DNA of 64,000 bases from Cryoendolithus antarcticus. Taxonomy: Eukaryota; Ascomycota; Dothideomycetes; Cladosporiales; Cladosporiaceae. The stretch spans positions 1,116,001 through 1,180,000 of the forward strand of contig NAJO01000003.1 of NCBI GenBank assembly GCA_002077065.1. The letters are read 5' to 3'. The notes under the pieces were generated by a model. The model saw only the letters and a list, made by a program, of their open reading frames with translations. It ran no database searches and was not told the origin of the DNA. This document shows positions 54,401-64,000 of the stretch, one piece after another. Both the position numbers and the translations under genes were made by a program. How positions within the stretch are numbered: the first letter of the stretch is position 1; the number at the start of each line of letters is the position of its first letter.

Positions 54401-55879
54401 GCTGATATGTGGCTTTGGTAACAAGCGGTTGGTCGCAGTTCGCCGATCAGAAAGCGGAGATACCATTTCAAGAACGATTGGGAGTATTGCAGAGTCCGAA
54501 CGATACCATGTTGTGCAAATGACCTGCCGGTATCACGTGCGCATACCGCGCTGGACGCTCTCAAGCGGTCAAGCAATTGCTGGACTGCAGAGTACAGCCC
54601 GCTACGGTACTCAGCATCGGTATCAGAATGCATGTGCGGTAGTGTTCGACGTAGACAATTAAGAGTGGAAGCAGTCAACGGCCGAGTCACAGAATGCGAG
54701 GTTATCAATAGTAATAGTCCCGCTTTCCGAGCCGAGCGAGAGTCTGATGATGCCAGCTCAGCAACGAAATTAAGCGGCAAGTGCACGCATTCGCTTGTGA
54801 CGGTAGTCGCACTGTCATCGACGATCTCCACCAGCCCAAGTGCTTTACCGGACTTCAGTGCACTGTATAAGAGCTCCTCGTTGACATTTCCGGACTCAAA
54901 TTGCTGAGCGCCGACCTCAGAACTGTGCAAGCCAAGTGTCCGTAGGAATGCGACAAAGTCGGCAAGGCTGCGGCTGAATAGTACCGGGAAAATGTGCGCC
55001 TCGTACGGAAGTGTATTGTCTGGATCGCATCCTAAGGCCAGAGAGAGAGGTCCTGCCCATATGGGACCTGACGCTGTGACTACCCATGATGCTCCCTTGC
55101 TCGGCTCGGCTGGCGAGATGCCTTCTGCCCCGTCAAGCATCACGTTCAACAGCTGTGCTACGAGCGATCCAAGATCACCTCGCGACGCCCATTGTAAGGT
55201 CCGGAACAGGAGCGTTTCGACATGATCTGAAAACGGCAGATCACTCTTTGCAGATCCAATTACGTGATTGTACGACTTCTCGAGATCTTGGAGAGAGACA
55301 ATGTCCTTCGAAAGCAAGTGCTTCAGCAGGAGCAACTTGGCTTTGCTGTCGCTTTGTAGGTCTGTCGCACACAATCCAAGCACAAGCTCATCACAGAGAC
55401 TTTGCACGGCCAGAGAGGCACGTCTGTCATCCTTTGACCTTCGTAACACGTCTGTCAGCGAACTCAGTAACTGCTTTGATGACTTAGGTCGCGCATTGTG
55501 GCTCTGCTGTAGGTAGAGCCTCAGTAATTGCGTCCAGAGATCCTCACTCCAGAGTAGATCCCGGACACTAGCACTGAAAGCTGCTAGGATGTGATCCGTC
55601 AGTGCACACAAGGCGTTCCATGCTGCCACTCGATGAACAACGCTGAGAGAAGAGGAAGAGGAGACGATGAGTAATCGATCAAAGAGTCGAAGTAGCTTAC
55701 TGTAAAGACATCAGCATCCGATCGTGATACTGATGAAGCTCTTACGAACCCTCGTAGCCTTACGTGATCTCGTCGTCTTGCGTGGTCGAAGTAGGTATAT
55801 GCTGCCTGACATGGCGAGCCAGATCTCGCAGCTCGGCCTCGGTAAGTAGAGCTGACTTGCTCGTACTATCACTAGCCAT
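51463..55879 (-). CDS. TRM732: Trm732/THADA-like protein (DUF2428)
   Basis: In yeast Trm732 works with the methyltransferase Trm7 for 2'-O-methylation of tRNA position 32; the human homologue is THADA. Two exons (55879-55764 and 55699-51463) give 1,450 aa. The 64-bp intron (GTAAGG donor, TGCTGATG branch, TTACAG acceptor) supplies a clean start MASDSTSKSALLTEAE; the long ORF alone lacks a true N-terminus. The protein is almost entirely helical-repeat (HEAT-like), without catalytic motifs, consistent with an adaptor. The DUF2428-like core lies in the middle, with SWHIRDKVARTYVSLV and the PFAGYNALHGRLLCAKYLL segment. Length agrees with fungal homologues. It is divergent from TIM23 and convergent with CTK3. 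Confidence 0.9.
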
Positions 55880-56192
55880 GGTTTGCCTTGGTTGATCGCC
55901 TCACCGCACGTCGAGAGAGCGAAGGGATGTAGGGTGTTGTTGAAGAGTGTTGTGAAGTCTTGCCCTTCAAGTCTTGGCGACTTCCAGATTGGGACTCCAT
56001 TAACTTTCCATGTCACAACCACCCTCATCTTCACCAATTCATCACCCACCACTGGCTACTTCCTCATCGACCCCTCAACACTCACTTCTATAGGTCAGCA
56101 CCCCCCGATCGATGACCAGCGCATAGCAACCGTATTCGGAATCGAACACACACCGTAGAAACACCTCTCCTTCAGGCTTGGAAGGCGCGAAG
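55880..56192. promoter_or_regulatory. Shared bidirectional promoter TRM732 / TIM23
   Basis: 313 bp separate the start codons of two divergently transcribed housekeeping genes. Both promoters lie in this stretch. No individual site was assigned. Confidence 0.55.
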
Positions 56193-56929
56193 ATGGGTGT
56201 CTGGGATGTCTTCACCGGCAGCAAATCGCAAACAGCATCGATACCCTCATCGCAAGACCTTAACGATGCGAACACACCCGGCGTCTCCTTCAACACAGTC
56301 TCCCCCGATGATGTGGGATCATTCATGACTTCGCCTGGCGCCTTCGACCCGTCAGCCCTACACCCTTTAGCAGGATTAAATCAGGATACACTCGACTATC
56401 TTACTCTCGACGACTCAACACTCACAGACTTGCCTGGTGGCTCTTCATTTCTCCCATCAAGAGGATGGTCAGATGACCTGTGCTATGGCACGGGGGTGTC
56501 GTACTTGGCGGCATTGTCCATGGGTGGCGCATGGGGGCTGGCGGAGGGATTGAACCGACTACCGCCTACCGCGCCGCCGAAGTTGCGACTCAACTCGGTG
56601 CTCAACGCTGTGACTAGACGAGGGCCGTTCTTGGGCAACTCAGCGGGTGTTGTGGCGTTGATGTACAACGGGATCAATAGTACGATTGGGTATACTCGAG
56701 GCAAGCATGATGCTTTCAACAGTGTGGCGGCAGGCACAATAAGCGGCATGATATTCAAAGCGACAAGAGGCGTACGGCCGATGGTGATATCCGGGGCGAT
56801 TGTGGGGTCCGTCGCTGGAGGTTGGGCAGTAAGTCACAAATATCTTTGGTCTGGCACGTTATGTCGAGAGTGGCGCTGACACACATCCTTTAGCTTACCA
56901 GGAAGGTGTTCTTTGACAAGGAGCAATAA
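56193..56929 (+). CDS. TIM23: Tim23, inner-membrane protein import channel
   Basis: Tim23 is the core of the TIM23 translocase, which moves presequence proteins across the mitochondrial inner membrane. Two exons (56193-56828 and 56894-56929) give 223 aa. The 65-bp intron (GTAAGT donor, GCTGAC branch, TTTAG acceptor) adds the last 11 residues, LTRKVFFDKEQ. The ATG at 56193 (MGVWDVFTG) is preferred over MEGAK five codons upstream. The N-terminal half is the hydrophilic intermembrane-space domain (LNQDTLDYLTLDD). From about residue 100 four membrane segments of the Tim17/22/23 family follow, with GTGVSYLAALSMGGAWGLAEG, RRGPFLGNSAGVVALMY and GTISGMIFKATRGVRPMVISG. The Gly-rich helix packing motifs are intact. 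Confidence 0.95.
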
Positions 56930-57483
56930 AAGCCGCATCTTTGCCAGGTAGCGCTGAGTGATACGATAGAGATGGTGGAAGCCGATATGAGCAAAGGGCC
57001 GGCGGCGTCGATATGGCCGACACTCGGGCTTTCGGCTGCTTGTGTGTACCAATATGATAGACTTGGGGTTTTTGTGACTTCAGCAGGGCGTTGGTGCAGG
57101 ATTGGCTTCACCTGTACAGAATCGAACAAGTCTTCCCTCGACCCCCTTTCCCAGCATTTCGAAGGCAGAGACTGTTTTCGAGATGCAATCGGTACTTGCG
57201 ATGACTATCGTCGATGCTGCCGAGGATGGTACCGTCGCTGCCAATGGTCGCTGGCAGTTCTTGCTGACCACTCCGCCCGCCGAAGACCTTCCCGCAATCC
57301 GAGCCGACAGCCATAGCTGTAAGTCCATCTCCATCTCTTGTCACCATACGGGTCACAGCACAGTATACGCGAGTATAGCGGTCTATCACTTCCACGACTA
57401 TCTATACTGAAGCATCGTTACCTACACATCCTTCGTTACTCGCACATACTCTTCACACCGAGAGATACGAGACGGTCGCAGCT
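56930..57483. other. Intergenic, 554 bp
   Basis: Between TIM23 and the next plus-strand gene. Short ORFs on both strands (57102-57410 and 57108-57395) lack an ATG or any motif. Nothing is supported. Confidence 0.4.
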
Positions 57484-59139
57484 ATGTACTCACGCTTTCA
57501 GCGTCTCAATGAGACCCGTCACTACCCGCCAATGAGCCTGAGCATGACAGGCGACTACTCGGAAGTAGACTTACAAAGGAGGGAAAACCAGCGACGTGCG
57601 GAGAGAGAGCTAGAGTTGCAAGCTGAGCGGGATCTCGAGACCAGACAAGCGAAGGCCGCTGCTAGGATGCCGGTGACCACAGCTCTGAGAGCATGCGCGC
57701 AAGCTGAGCGCCGTCCACAACCGCAACATGCGACGCAGACTGCGATATCGCTGGACGGGTCCACCTGCGCGGCGCATGATCGAGTTCGTCCAGCCGCAGA
57801 ACCCGCACAACGCCACAATGTAGGAGACACCACATCACTGACGGAGTTGGAGCAGATCATAACTGCAGAGAAAAAGTCCAGAACGCAGAATTCGCTTTCG
57901 CCTCAGTCAGATAGAGGTGACTGTACGAGAGTAGCCTGCCGAAGACCCGGATCGCCATCAACCAAGACTTTGGGCAAGAGAAGAGCGGATGACATGTCGC
58001 AATGCGACCCTTGCGATGGCGACCGTAGACCAGCTCCAAAGAAGTCAAAGACATCTGGCAGGTCCCCTAGGTGTTCTGCACAGTCTGTGACCCCGACACA
58101 GAGCCGAGAGCGAGCTAGCAGCATCTCAAGCGTCTGCTCCCTTGAAGACTCAGACCAACCCTTCACTCGACCTGATTCACTACGCGAAGCTCGCCTTAAT
58201 AGCGCGGACCCCTCCTCGCCGAAGATAGACAGCAAGTCTCCCACCGGGAAGACAAGACCGCGTCGTGCCAAATGGAGCAGTCTGAATGAGTACCTCACCC
58301 TCCTCGAACGCTTCGAGAGAGCCAATGCCGACCACGGCGAAGTTACTGACAATGAGTCCAAGCCCCGTCTTTCCTCAGTCCACGGCGACCGGCTTCGGAG
58401 AAGTCACGAGGCAAAATACAAATACCACATGCTCTGGCTAGCCCCCCGCACAATCAAGGGCTGCATCTCCGACCTAGAAGCCGCCATCGCTGGCACGGAA
58501 GGGGATGCCCGAAGCCTCTACGACGGCTCCACCAAACCGTTGAAGGTCGTGCTGACATGGGGCGTCCTAGATGATGCTGTCGTGTACGACACTAAAAGAC
58601 ATGTCAGTGAGGCGTGGCGAATCAGGCGATGGCTGAAAGGGTGGTCTGAGAGATTTCAGTATGAAATTTCGGAGACTGTCGTGGAGCCCATTTGGAGACC
58701 AGAAGGGTGGGAGAAGGAAGGGTATTGGCAGGGCGAGGTGAAGCCGAGAGATGTGTCGACTATGGCGACTTGGTATCGGGAACATCGAAGATCTCTGCCG
58801 GAAGTGCCAATGCTCGGTGATGCCCCTGTCGCTTCGCAGCACGGTATGAGACGTATGGGCGTGCTATACTCACCCGGGACGGACGTACCCATCACAGAGC
58901 CGCAGACGAGGCGCCTCACGCCCGCAGATGTCCAGCGAGGAGAGATGCCCGAGGAAGTTTGGCGACGGCTGCAGGCGCAAAGACCTAAGCTGCGTCTGCC
59001 ACATCGGATTGAACAGACGAGGGAGCTGGTGAGTCCACAGCAGTTGCCAGCGATCAGGGTTTTTCAGCCTCGTGCGGATCTGAATGTCACGCTGTCAGAG
59101 CCGGTGGATTTGGATAGGGTGAATTTTGGGGAGTGGTAG
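57484..59139 (+). CDS. Uncharacterised protein, disordered N-terminus with a folded C-terminal region
   Basis: Single exon, 551 aa, family not recognised. Residues 20-65 form a strongly charged Glu/Arg helix (RRENQRRAERELELQAERD). Residues 65-270 are disordered and basic, with KRRADDM and PKKSK patches that could act as nuclear localisation signals. From about residue 275 a more ordered, Trp-rich region begins (SSLNEYLTLLERFERA, KYHMLWLAPRTIKGCISDLE, VVLTWGVLDDAVVYD, AWRIRRWLKGWSERF) and runs to about residue 435. A Pro/Arg-rich tail ends in VDLDRVNFGEW. A nuclear protein is plausible; the role is unknown. Confidence 0.76.
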   Translation: MYSRFQRLNETRHYPPMSLSMTGDYSEVDLQRRENQRRAERELELQAERDLETRQAKAAARMPVTTALRACAQAERRPQPQHATQTAISLDGSTCAAHDRVRPAAEPAQRHNVGDTTSLTELEQIITAEKKSRTQNSLSPQSDRGDCTRVACRRPGSPSTKTLGKRRADDMSQCDPCDGDRRPAPKKSKTSGRSPRCSAQSVTPTQSRERASSISSVCSLEDSDQPFTRPDSLREARLNSADPSSPKIDSKSPTGKTRPRRAKWSSLNEYLTLLERFERANADHGEVTDNESKPRLSSVHGDRLRRSHEAKYKYHMLWLAPRTIKGCISDLEAAIAGTEGDARSLYDGSTKPLKVVLTWGVLDDAVVYDTKRHVSEAWRIRRWLKGWSERFQYEISETVVEPIWRPEGWEKEGYWQGEVKPRDVSTMATWYREHRRSLPEVPMLGDAPVASQHGMRRMGVLYSPGTDVPITEPQTRRLTPADVQRGEMPEEVWRRLQAQRPKLRLPHRIEQTRELVSPQQLPAIRVFQPRADLNVTLSEPVDLDRVNFGEW

Positions 59140-59569
59140 TTGGACATCGTTGGAACACTAGGGCTGGAGTCTCATATGACTGTCGCTTGACTGGCATGGT
59201 ACGTTCAAACGCTTGTACTATCCGTTAGCGATAGGCTTGAGATCTAGAAGACCAGGTCGATGCTCGTGAGCTACAAGACCTGGATGATGGCGCCGCTCAT
59301 CTACGCAGAGCTTACAAATGCAAGTCGTAGCGCAATTGGGGACAGCGCAAGGAGGCTTCAAGCTTCGCGACAACAGCCGTTGGCGGTTCCTTGGATACGT
59401 GAAGCGAAGTTGGGAGAAGGGGAAGGAGGTGTCGGTCGTTCCTGCCCTTGCTGGGTTCACGATCAACGCGATGCAAACAAGTGCAGATCCCGATCAGGGA
59501 TCTACTTACACTATATACTATAGATCTATCACTTCACCGCGCTCAGACTGCGCTTTTGAAGCTGCCAAC
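59140..59569. other. Intergenic or extended 5' frame, 430 bp
   Basis: An in-frame open stretch from 59318 reaches the next gene without a stop (84 codons), so a longer N-terminus is possible. TATA-like ACTATATACTATAG lies near 59510-59523, which favours a start further downstream. Confidence 0.4.
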
Positions 59570-60586
59570 ATGGCGACACCACAGCTTCGCAGTCCTCGCT
59601 TCCCAGACCCACCTCAACCGTCACACCAGCTGATCGAGCTGCTGGATCAGTATCTGGAGCTCAAGGGCGTGATTTTCTCCAGATCCGGTGCTGTCAGCGA
59701 GACAACGATCGACGCCAAAGACGACGGCGCTTCTTCGCCCAGCGATCTACTTCCAACCCACCTTGACGAACACGACAATGACCTCGTCCGCGCGGCTGCG
59801 TTTGAGCCACTCATCTACCAAGTCCACAAGTCGCTCGACCGCCACATCCGTCAAGCTACCCTAGATCATCTAGACCACCTATACTCCGAGCTTGCCGCAC
59901 CGGAGGAGATCAAAGCTTTCGCTCCATTGTCCATCACTGCGAAGGTCACTGCGCTCCGCCTCAAGCAATGGGAACGCGAGAACGCTGTAATCACGCCGCT
60001 AGGCGGGTCGTTCGAAGTCCTCATCATCACGGGCCTGGATTATCAGGGCTCGCCGGTGAGAAGTGCGAAGTTGCATTTTCCTTGGACTGTGTCGTGGGCC
60101 GATGTGAGTAAGATTTGGAAGGCTAATGTCAGCTATGCGCTAGAGTGCCTCGAGGAAGGCTCTCAACTGTCGGAGGGCAAAAATGATGGTGGCAAATGGC
60201 TGGTGCAGTGGACCGCAGCAGGAGAGGCAGTGACGCCGGATCCGAATGATGTCCTGGCATGCTCAACCGACTTCGAAGCGCTAACGTCTAGACTGATTTT
60301 CGAGATGGATGGTGGGGTGATCCTGTGGCATGAGAGGATCTGGGCTGAGTCACAGCGCTTGCGGCAGATTTCGAAGGACAAGAAGGCGGCGATGAAGGAG
60401 GACATTGGGAACGATGATGGCAATGGCGATGGCGACGGCGATGGCTTCGATCAACTGGGCCTTGGGAGTTATGGCTCGAACGAAGCTGGCATGCCCATCG
60501 CTGAGGATGAGGAAGAGGAGATGTTGAGCTTAGGGTGGAAATTGGTGGAGCGCGGCGAATTGTCTTTCGATTGCGACGAGGCGTGA
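59570..60586 (+). CDS. Uncharacterised protein with acidic C-terminus
   Basis: Single exon, 338 aa from MATPQLRSPRFPDPPQ; a frame open to 59318 would add 84 residues, but these look non-conserved and a TATA-like box falls inside them. Residues 25-125 are helical (LIELLDQYLELKGVIFS, FEPLIYQVHKSLDRHIRQATLDHLDHLYSEL). Residues 165-270 mix strands and Trp residues (FEVLIITGLDYQ, HFPWTVSWADVSKIWKANV). The last 80 residues carry a Gly/Asp repeat (GNDDGNGDGDGDG) and a Glu run. I do not recognise the family. It is convergent with VMS1, with a 99-bp gap. Confidence 0.74.
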   Translation: MATPQLRSPRFPDPPQPSHQLIELLDQYLELKGVIFSRSGAVSETTIDAKDDGASSPSDLLPTHLDEHDNDLVRAAAFEPLIYQVHKSLDRHIRQATLDHLDHLYSELAAPEEIKAFAPLSITAKVTALRLKQWERENAVITPLGGSFEVLIITGLDYQGSPVRSAKLHFPWTVSWADVSKIWKANVSYALECLEEGSQLSEGKNDGGKWLVQWTAAGEAVTPDPNDVLACSTDFEALTSRLIFEMDGGVILWHERIWAESQRLRQISKDKKAAMKEDIGNDDGNGDGDGDGFDQLGLGSYGSNEAGMPIAEDEEEEMLSLGWKLVERGELSFDCDEA

Positions 60587-60685
60587 GTCAGTCTTGTGTT
60601 GGGCCAAAGGCGTGGTGTTATTGGAGGTACGGGAGGTCCTGGTTGTACAACACTGTAGGTTGTTGTAAACATTGTCGCGTCATTA

Positions 60686-62759
60686 TTACCGCCCACCAGC
60701 CAACTTCCTCATCCTCTCCTCCGCAGCCCTTGCCCTGCGTTCTCGCTCAACCTTGATCCTCATCTCATCCGTCATGCCCCTCGCATCCTCCGCTCTCCTC
60801 TCCTCGGCAGTCAAAATCGGCTTGCTCAGCAGCCTTCCTTTGCCAAAATTGTCCTCCTTGGCTTGCACGCCTTTCGCTCTCTCCTCCTCCCGTAATCGCT
60901 CGGTCTCTTTCTGACGTCTTGCCTTCTCTGCGGCGTTTTCCTCTGCTTGCTCGGCTGCTTCGCGCTGTGCACGGGCATCAACGTCGATTTGTGAAAGAGG
61001 TGACGGAACATTGGCAGTGTCCCACGAGAAATCTGTCTCGCCTAGCTGGCTACGAGCAAGGCGGAAGGCATCGCGGGTCGCGCGATCGCCGGCAAGATCG
61101 AAGGGGTACTTTGAGTCAGTATTCTCTACTGTGGGATCGGCCTTTGCTTTTGTGAGAAGCGCCAGCACGCAAGCTGGGCTGTTCGAGCTGGCTGCTAGAT
61201 GGAGTGGTGTGGGCGCATGCCGATTTTGATCCGGCGGAAAGAATATGAAGTCCTGGGGAAGTGAGTGCGTCTGCAGATACGAGAGCAGAGCGGGTGCTTT
61301 TGAGCGGCGGATAAGTGCTTGAAGCTGTGTTGTGTGCAGGAGTGCTTCCTCATCTGCCTTCGAGGGTTTAGCGACTTTCGGCGCTGAAGGTCTTGATGCT
61401 GCTTGGGCCTGTGCCTGCGCCTTGGCTGCTGCCGTAGCCGCTTCTTCAGCTTGACGAGCGACTGCTGCTTCGTCTACAACGTTGACCTTGACTCGTGTGA
61501 GCTCAACAAATGCCCGCATGAGCTCTGCCTGTGTCGCACGGCGCGTGTTGAACGGGAAACCGCGTAGTCTAGGGTCCTTCTGTGTGAGCACCTGATCCTC
61601 GTACGGCCCAAACAGTGTTCTCCGATTCCCGCTCCCTGATGCTCGCACGAATATTAGATCTGCCGAGTCGATCAGACTCCTCCACTCCTGCAGCAGTGCT
61701 CTGATCTCGGTCTCTAGTGCTACCTCGTTATATCGTCGCAAACTAGATCCTGCACTAGAGATGCTCTTCCCTGTGTTGTCCTTCGCAGATTGCGAGCCAC
61801 CCTGTTTTCTTCTTGTAGTATATCTGTGGAAAGTCTTGTGGGCAATCACAGTCGCCGCCCGATCATCAAGCCCGGCTTTCTTCGTGAGCTTAGGTGTCAA
61901 GGAGACGAGCATCGCAGCAAAGTGACCTCCTCCAATCATGCACATGAAGTAATGCGGTCCTCCTGAGCCATTGCTGAGTGGTACCATGGATGCAGGTAGT
62001 GGTACACCTCCTTCATCCTCCGGGTCTGGCTTTGTTGCAGGCTTCGGTGCAGGTTTGGGAGCGAGTTGCTTTCGCTGAAGTGTCTCCACGAGATGATCTG
62101 CCTCTTCTTGCTCCTCGATTGCAAACACAGCTCGATACACTCCCAGCGACGTATTCGACGGCAACTTTGACGAAGTGAACCACATCAACGGCGCCTTCCC
62201 TGCGCCCTGCTTCCGCTGCTTCGTTGGCGCATCTTCAGCATCTCCATTTGTAACTTTGGCTTGCCGCCTGAGCAGTGCACTCAGCGTGCTATCTTTCGTC
62301 TTACCTCCTTCCTCGCCCTCATCTGAGTCGTCTGACTCATCTGTGTCTGAGCCCGACAAGCTCTCATCCAGCTTCTCAACCAAACGCTCGAACTCACTCT
62401 CAGTGACAGCTTCCCGTCCTCGCAGCTTCAGCTTCAGATTGTACGCATGCAGATCCGAGCGCACATGGCTTCTCTGGTCAAGCACTGTTGGGAAGGACTG
62501 GCCACATAGCGTGCATGCGGTCGCCGATGTCGAACTGCCGTTGGTTGTTTCACTACTCTCTAAGGGAGTCGTGGGTCTCGAAGTGTGTGGTCCGTCTCCT
62601 AAGGGAGCCGCACTTGGCTGCGTCTTCAGCTGGAGTGTATAGAGAAGCTCTTCGGGCAAGTCGAACACTGACTAGAGTCAGCGGTGCTTGATAGCCCTAA
62701 GGAGAATACTTGCCGTATAGTGGCCGCTGGAGCAGCTTGTCGACTGGCTGTTGAGCCAT
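60686..62759 (-). CDS. VMS1: Vms1/ANKZF1-like peptidyl-tRNA hydrolase of ribosome quality control
   Basis: Vms1 releases stalled nascent chains from tRNA on 60S subunits and binds Cdc48/p97. Two exons (62759-62714 and 62667-60686) give 675 aa. The 46-bp intron begins with GC instead of GT (GCAAGT...CTGAC...CAG); only this join yields QRPLYVFDLPEELL, the conserved start. A C2H2 finger follows (CTLCGQSF...HVRSDLH). The VLRF1 release-factor domain (about 195-380) contains MIGGGHFAAMLVS and the GGSQ loop with catalytic Q308. An ankyrin pair lies at about 490-560 (TPLHLAASSNSPACVLALL). The C-terminal helix ends in RRARAAEERMRKLAGG, which fits the VIM p97-binding motif. Confidence 0.94.
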
Positions 62760-63153
62760 GGTGGAGGTTTCCAGTCTAGATGTTGTGCCTGATCTATGGG
62801 TGTCAGGCCTAAGTATGATGCATCATCGCAGTCACCATAGATCATCTGGACTCATATTTCCCATTGCTCAATCACATGATGTCACAGTTTCCGGCTGACT
62901 CAGCGAGAACGAAGCACCTTGATGGATAGCGAAGGTCCAGGCATAGTCGTGATGTCGATGTCAATAGCACAACCATCGCGACTCTCAACTCGACGATCTA
63001 CGCAATCACCTAGACCTGGTCTTGTACCTCCCGGAAGTCCCTCCACCTGCTACCATTCTGATAGTACGACAGACCAGGAGACTCATTCAAACATCAGGAA
63101 ACTTTGCGGCTATCTGCTCACAGTGGCGCGGCTACCTACAGGAATCTGCCCAT
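62760..63153. promoter_or_regulatory. Divergent intergenic region VMS1 / ZIP transporter, 394 bp
   Basis: Contains both promoters. A plus-strand ORF from 62919 ends at 63191, overlapping the transporter start in another frame, and has no motif. Confidence 0.4.
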
Positions 63154-64000
63154 CATGGGTCTCTCCAACGATGAACGAGGATGGGTCATGACTAGTCTGA
63201 GCGGCATCGCCTGCGTACTAGGAGCCTCCATCATCTGCGTCGATCTCATCATCCGGCAATTTCCTGGAAAACGGGACTTTCGAATTCAGGATAGCGATAC
63301 CTTCTTGTCACTATCGCTCAGCTTAAGCTTCGGCGTAATGCTCTTCTCGGCGCTGTATAGTATGCTGCCATCCGCTAAGACGAGTCTGGTCAATGATGGC
63401 TTCTCTGCGAAAGCAGCTGCTTGGATCTTGATCATGTGCTTCATTGGGGGCGTAGTGGGGATCCAGCTTTTGTCGCGGGTCATGCATCGTTTCATTCCCT
63501 CGCATGTTGTCGACTGCGAGCACAATCACGAGGAAAACGAGGTTCCCAAGGAGAATGGTCATGTGCATGACGATGAAGCCCCGCGACGACCACTCAACAG
63601 ACCAAGGAACAGCTCCTTACCTGGGCACACGCCGCTCGGACCTAAGACGCCGCGTGCAGCGTCAAGGCAGACGTCTTACTTCCATGGTCATGGTGGACCT
63701 CATGCAGTGACGCGTTCGACGACTGAGAACAGCGTGTTCCCCAGCAACGCGGCAAGTCGGCTGGCTCACATCGACTCGCAATCACGGCGGCCATCATTAC
63801 AACAGCGTTTGACGACCGGCATATCACAGTTGACATCCAACAAGAAGGAGAGCTGCGACTGTGATGGTCCCTGCTACGGCTTCAGCGATCCCTGCGGATC
63901 AGACTGCTTCAAGAAGATCAACGCACGAGGTGGCATCCGCGGCTCCCTGCGGAACGGCAGTCTCTCCTCACGTCCACCTATGAGCAAGAGCGCCACCATG
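63154..64000 (+). CDS. ZIP-family zinc transporter, Zrt3-like, partial (3' end beyond window)
   Basis: The open frame runs from ATG 63154 to the window edge (282 codons, no stop), so the protein is truncated by the window, not by mutation. The N-terminus has a hydrophobic segment (GIACVLGASIICVDLII). Then come DTFLSLSLSLSFGVMLFSALYSMLPSA, a ZIP-like helix pair, and WILIMCFIGGVVGIQLLSRVMHRFIPSH. A long cytoplasmic loop follows with His/Asp/Glu/Cys residues (CEHNHEENE, HGHGG, CDCDGPC), as expected for a metal-sensing loop. Yeast Zrt3 exports zinc from the vacuole. The remaining helices with the conserved HxxH motifs should lie past position 64000. Confidence 0.85.

Overview
The window is nuclear DNA of a filamentous ascomycete (Pezizomycotina). 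The evidence is: genes interrupted by short GT-AG introns (46-116 bp) with CTAAC/CTGAC-like branch sites, long single-exon stretches rich in Ser/Pro/Thr, fungal proteins such as Atg3, coronin, Tim23, Rrp45, Cwc15, Ctk3 and Vms1, and a GH11 xylanase carrying a fungal CBM1. The style of the uncharacterised proteins suggests a Dothideomycete, perhaps Mycosphaerellales/Capnodiales; that is inference and the species is not identified. No rRNA, convincing tRNA, CRISPR array or intact transposon was seen.

Layout. 1-5.2 kb (minus strand): a low-complexity coiled-coil protein, a short-chain dehydrogenase and ATG3. 5.9-7.2 kb (plus): a 2-oxoglutarate/Fe(II) dioxygenase with an inserted pentapeptide repeat. 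7.5-22.1 kb (minus): a 5'-truncated GH29 fucosidase, a C2H2 zinc-finger protein, a disordered protein with a Cys-rich tail, a MAPEG/MGST3 enzyme and a giant USP-type deubiquitinase (2,426 aa). 23.8-32.6 kb (minus): a protein with a possible degenerate retropepsin fold, coronin, and a large basic disordered protein. 35.2-42.9 kb: a Cys-motif/acidic protein (plus), a large protein with two Myb/SANT-like segments (minus), RRP45 (minus) and CWC15 (plus). 43.7-51.4 kb (plus): an Nnk1-like kinase, an SGNH hydrolase, a secreted GH11-CBM1 xylanase and CTK3. 51.5-64 kb: TRM732/THADA (minus), TIM23 (plus), two unknown proteins (plus), VMS1 (minus) and a ZIP zinc transporter cut by the window edge (plus).

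Most genes are housekeeping: autophagy, ubiquitin removal, actin, mitochondrial import, and RNA processing or quality control (exosome, spliceosome, CTD kinase, tRNA modification, ribosome quality control). The xylanase and the fucosidase relic are the plant cell-wall or glycan genes. There is no obvious biosynthetic cluster or defence island. Gene models were joined by hand from splice signals, and every multi-exon model keeps frame from ATG to stop. The most unusual items are the possible catalytic-Asp-lacking retropepsin-like domain, the pentapeptide insertion in the dioxygenase, the truncated fucosidase, and the ambiguous exon junction in the SANT-like gene.
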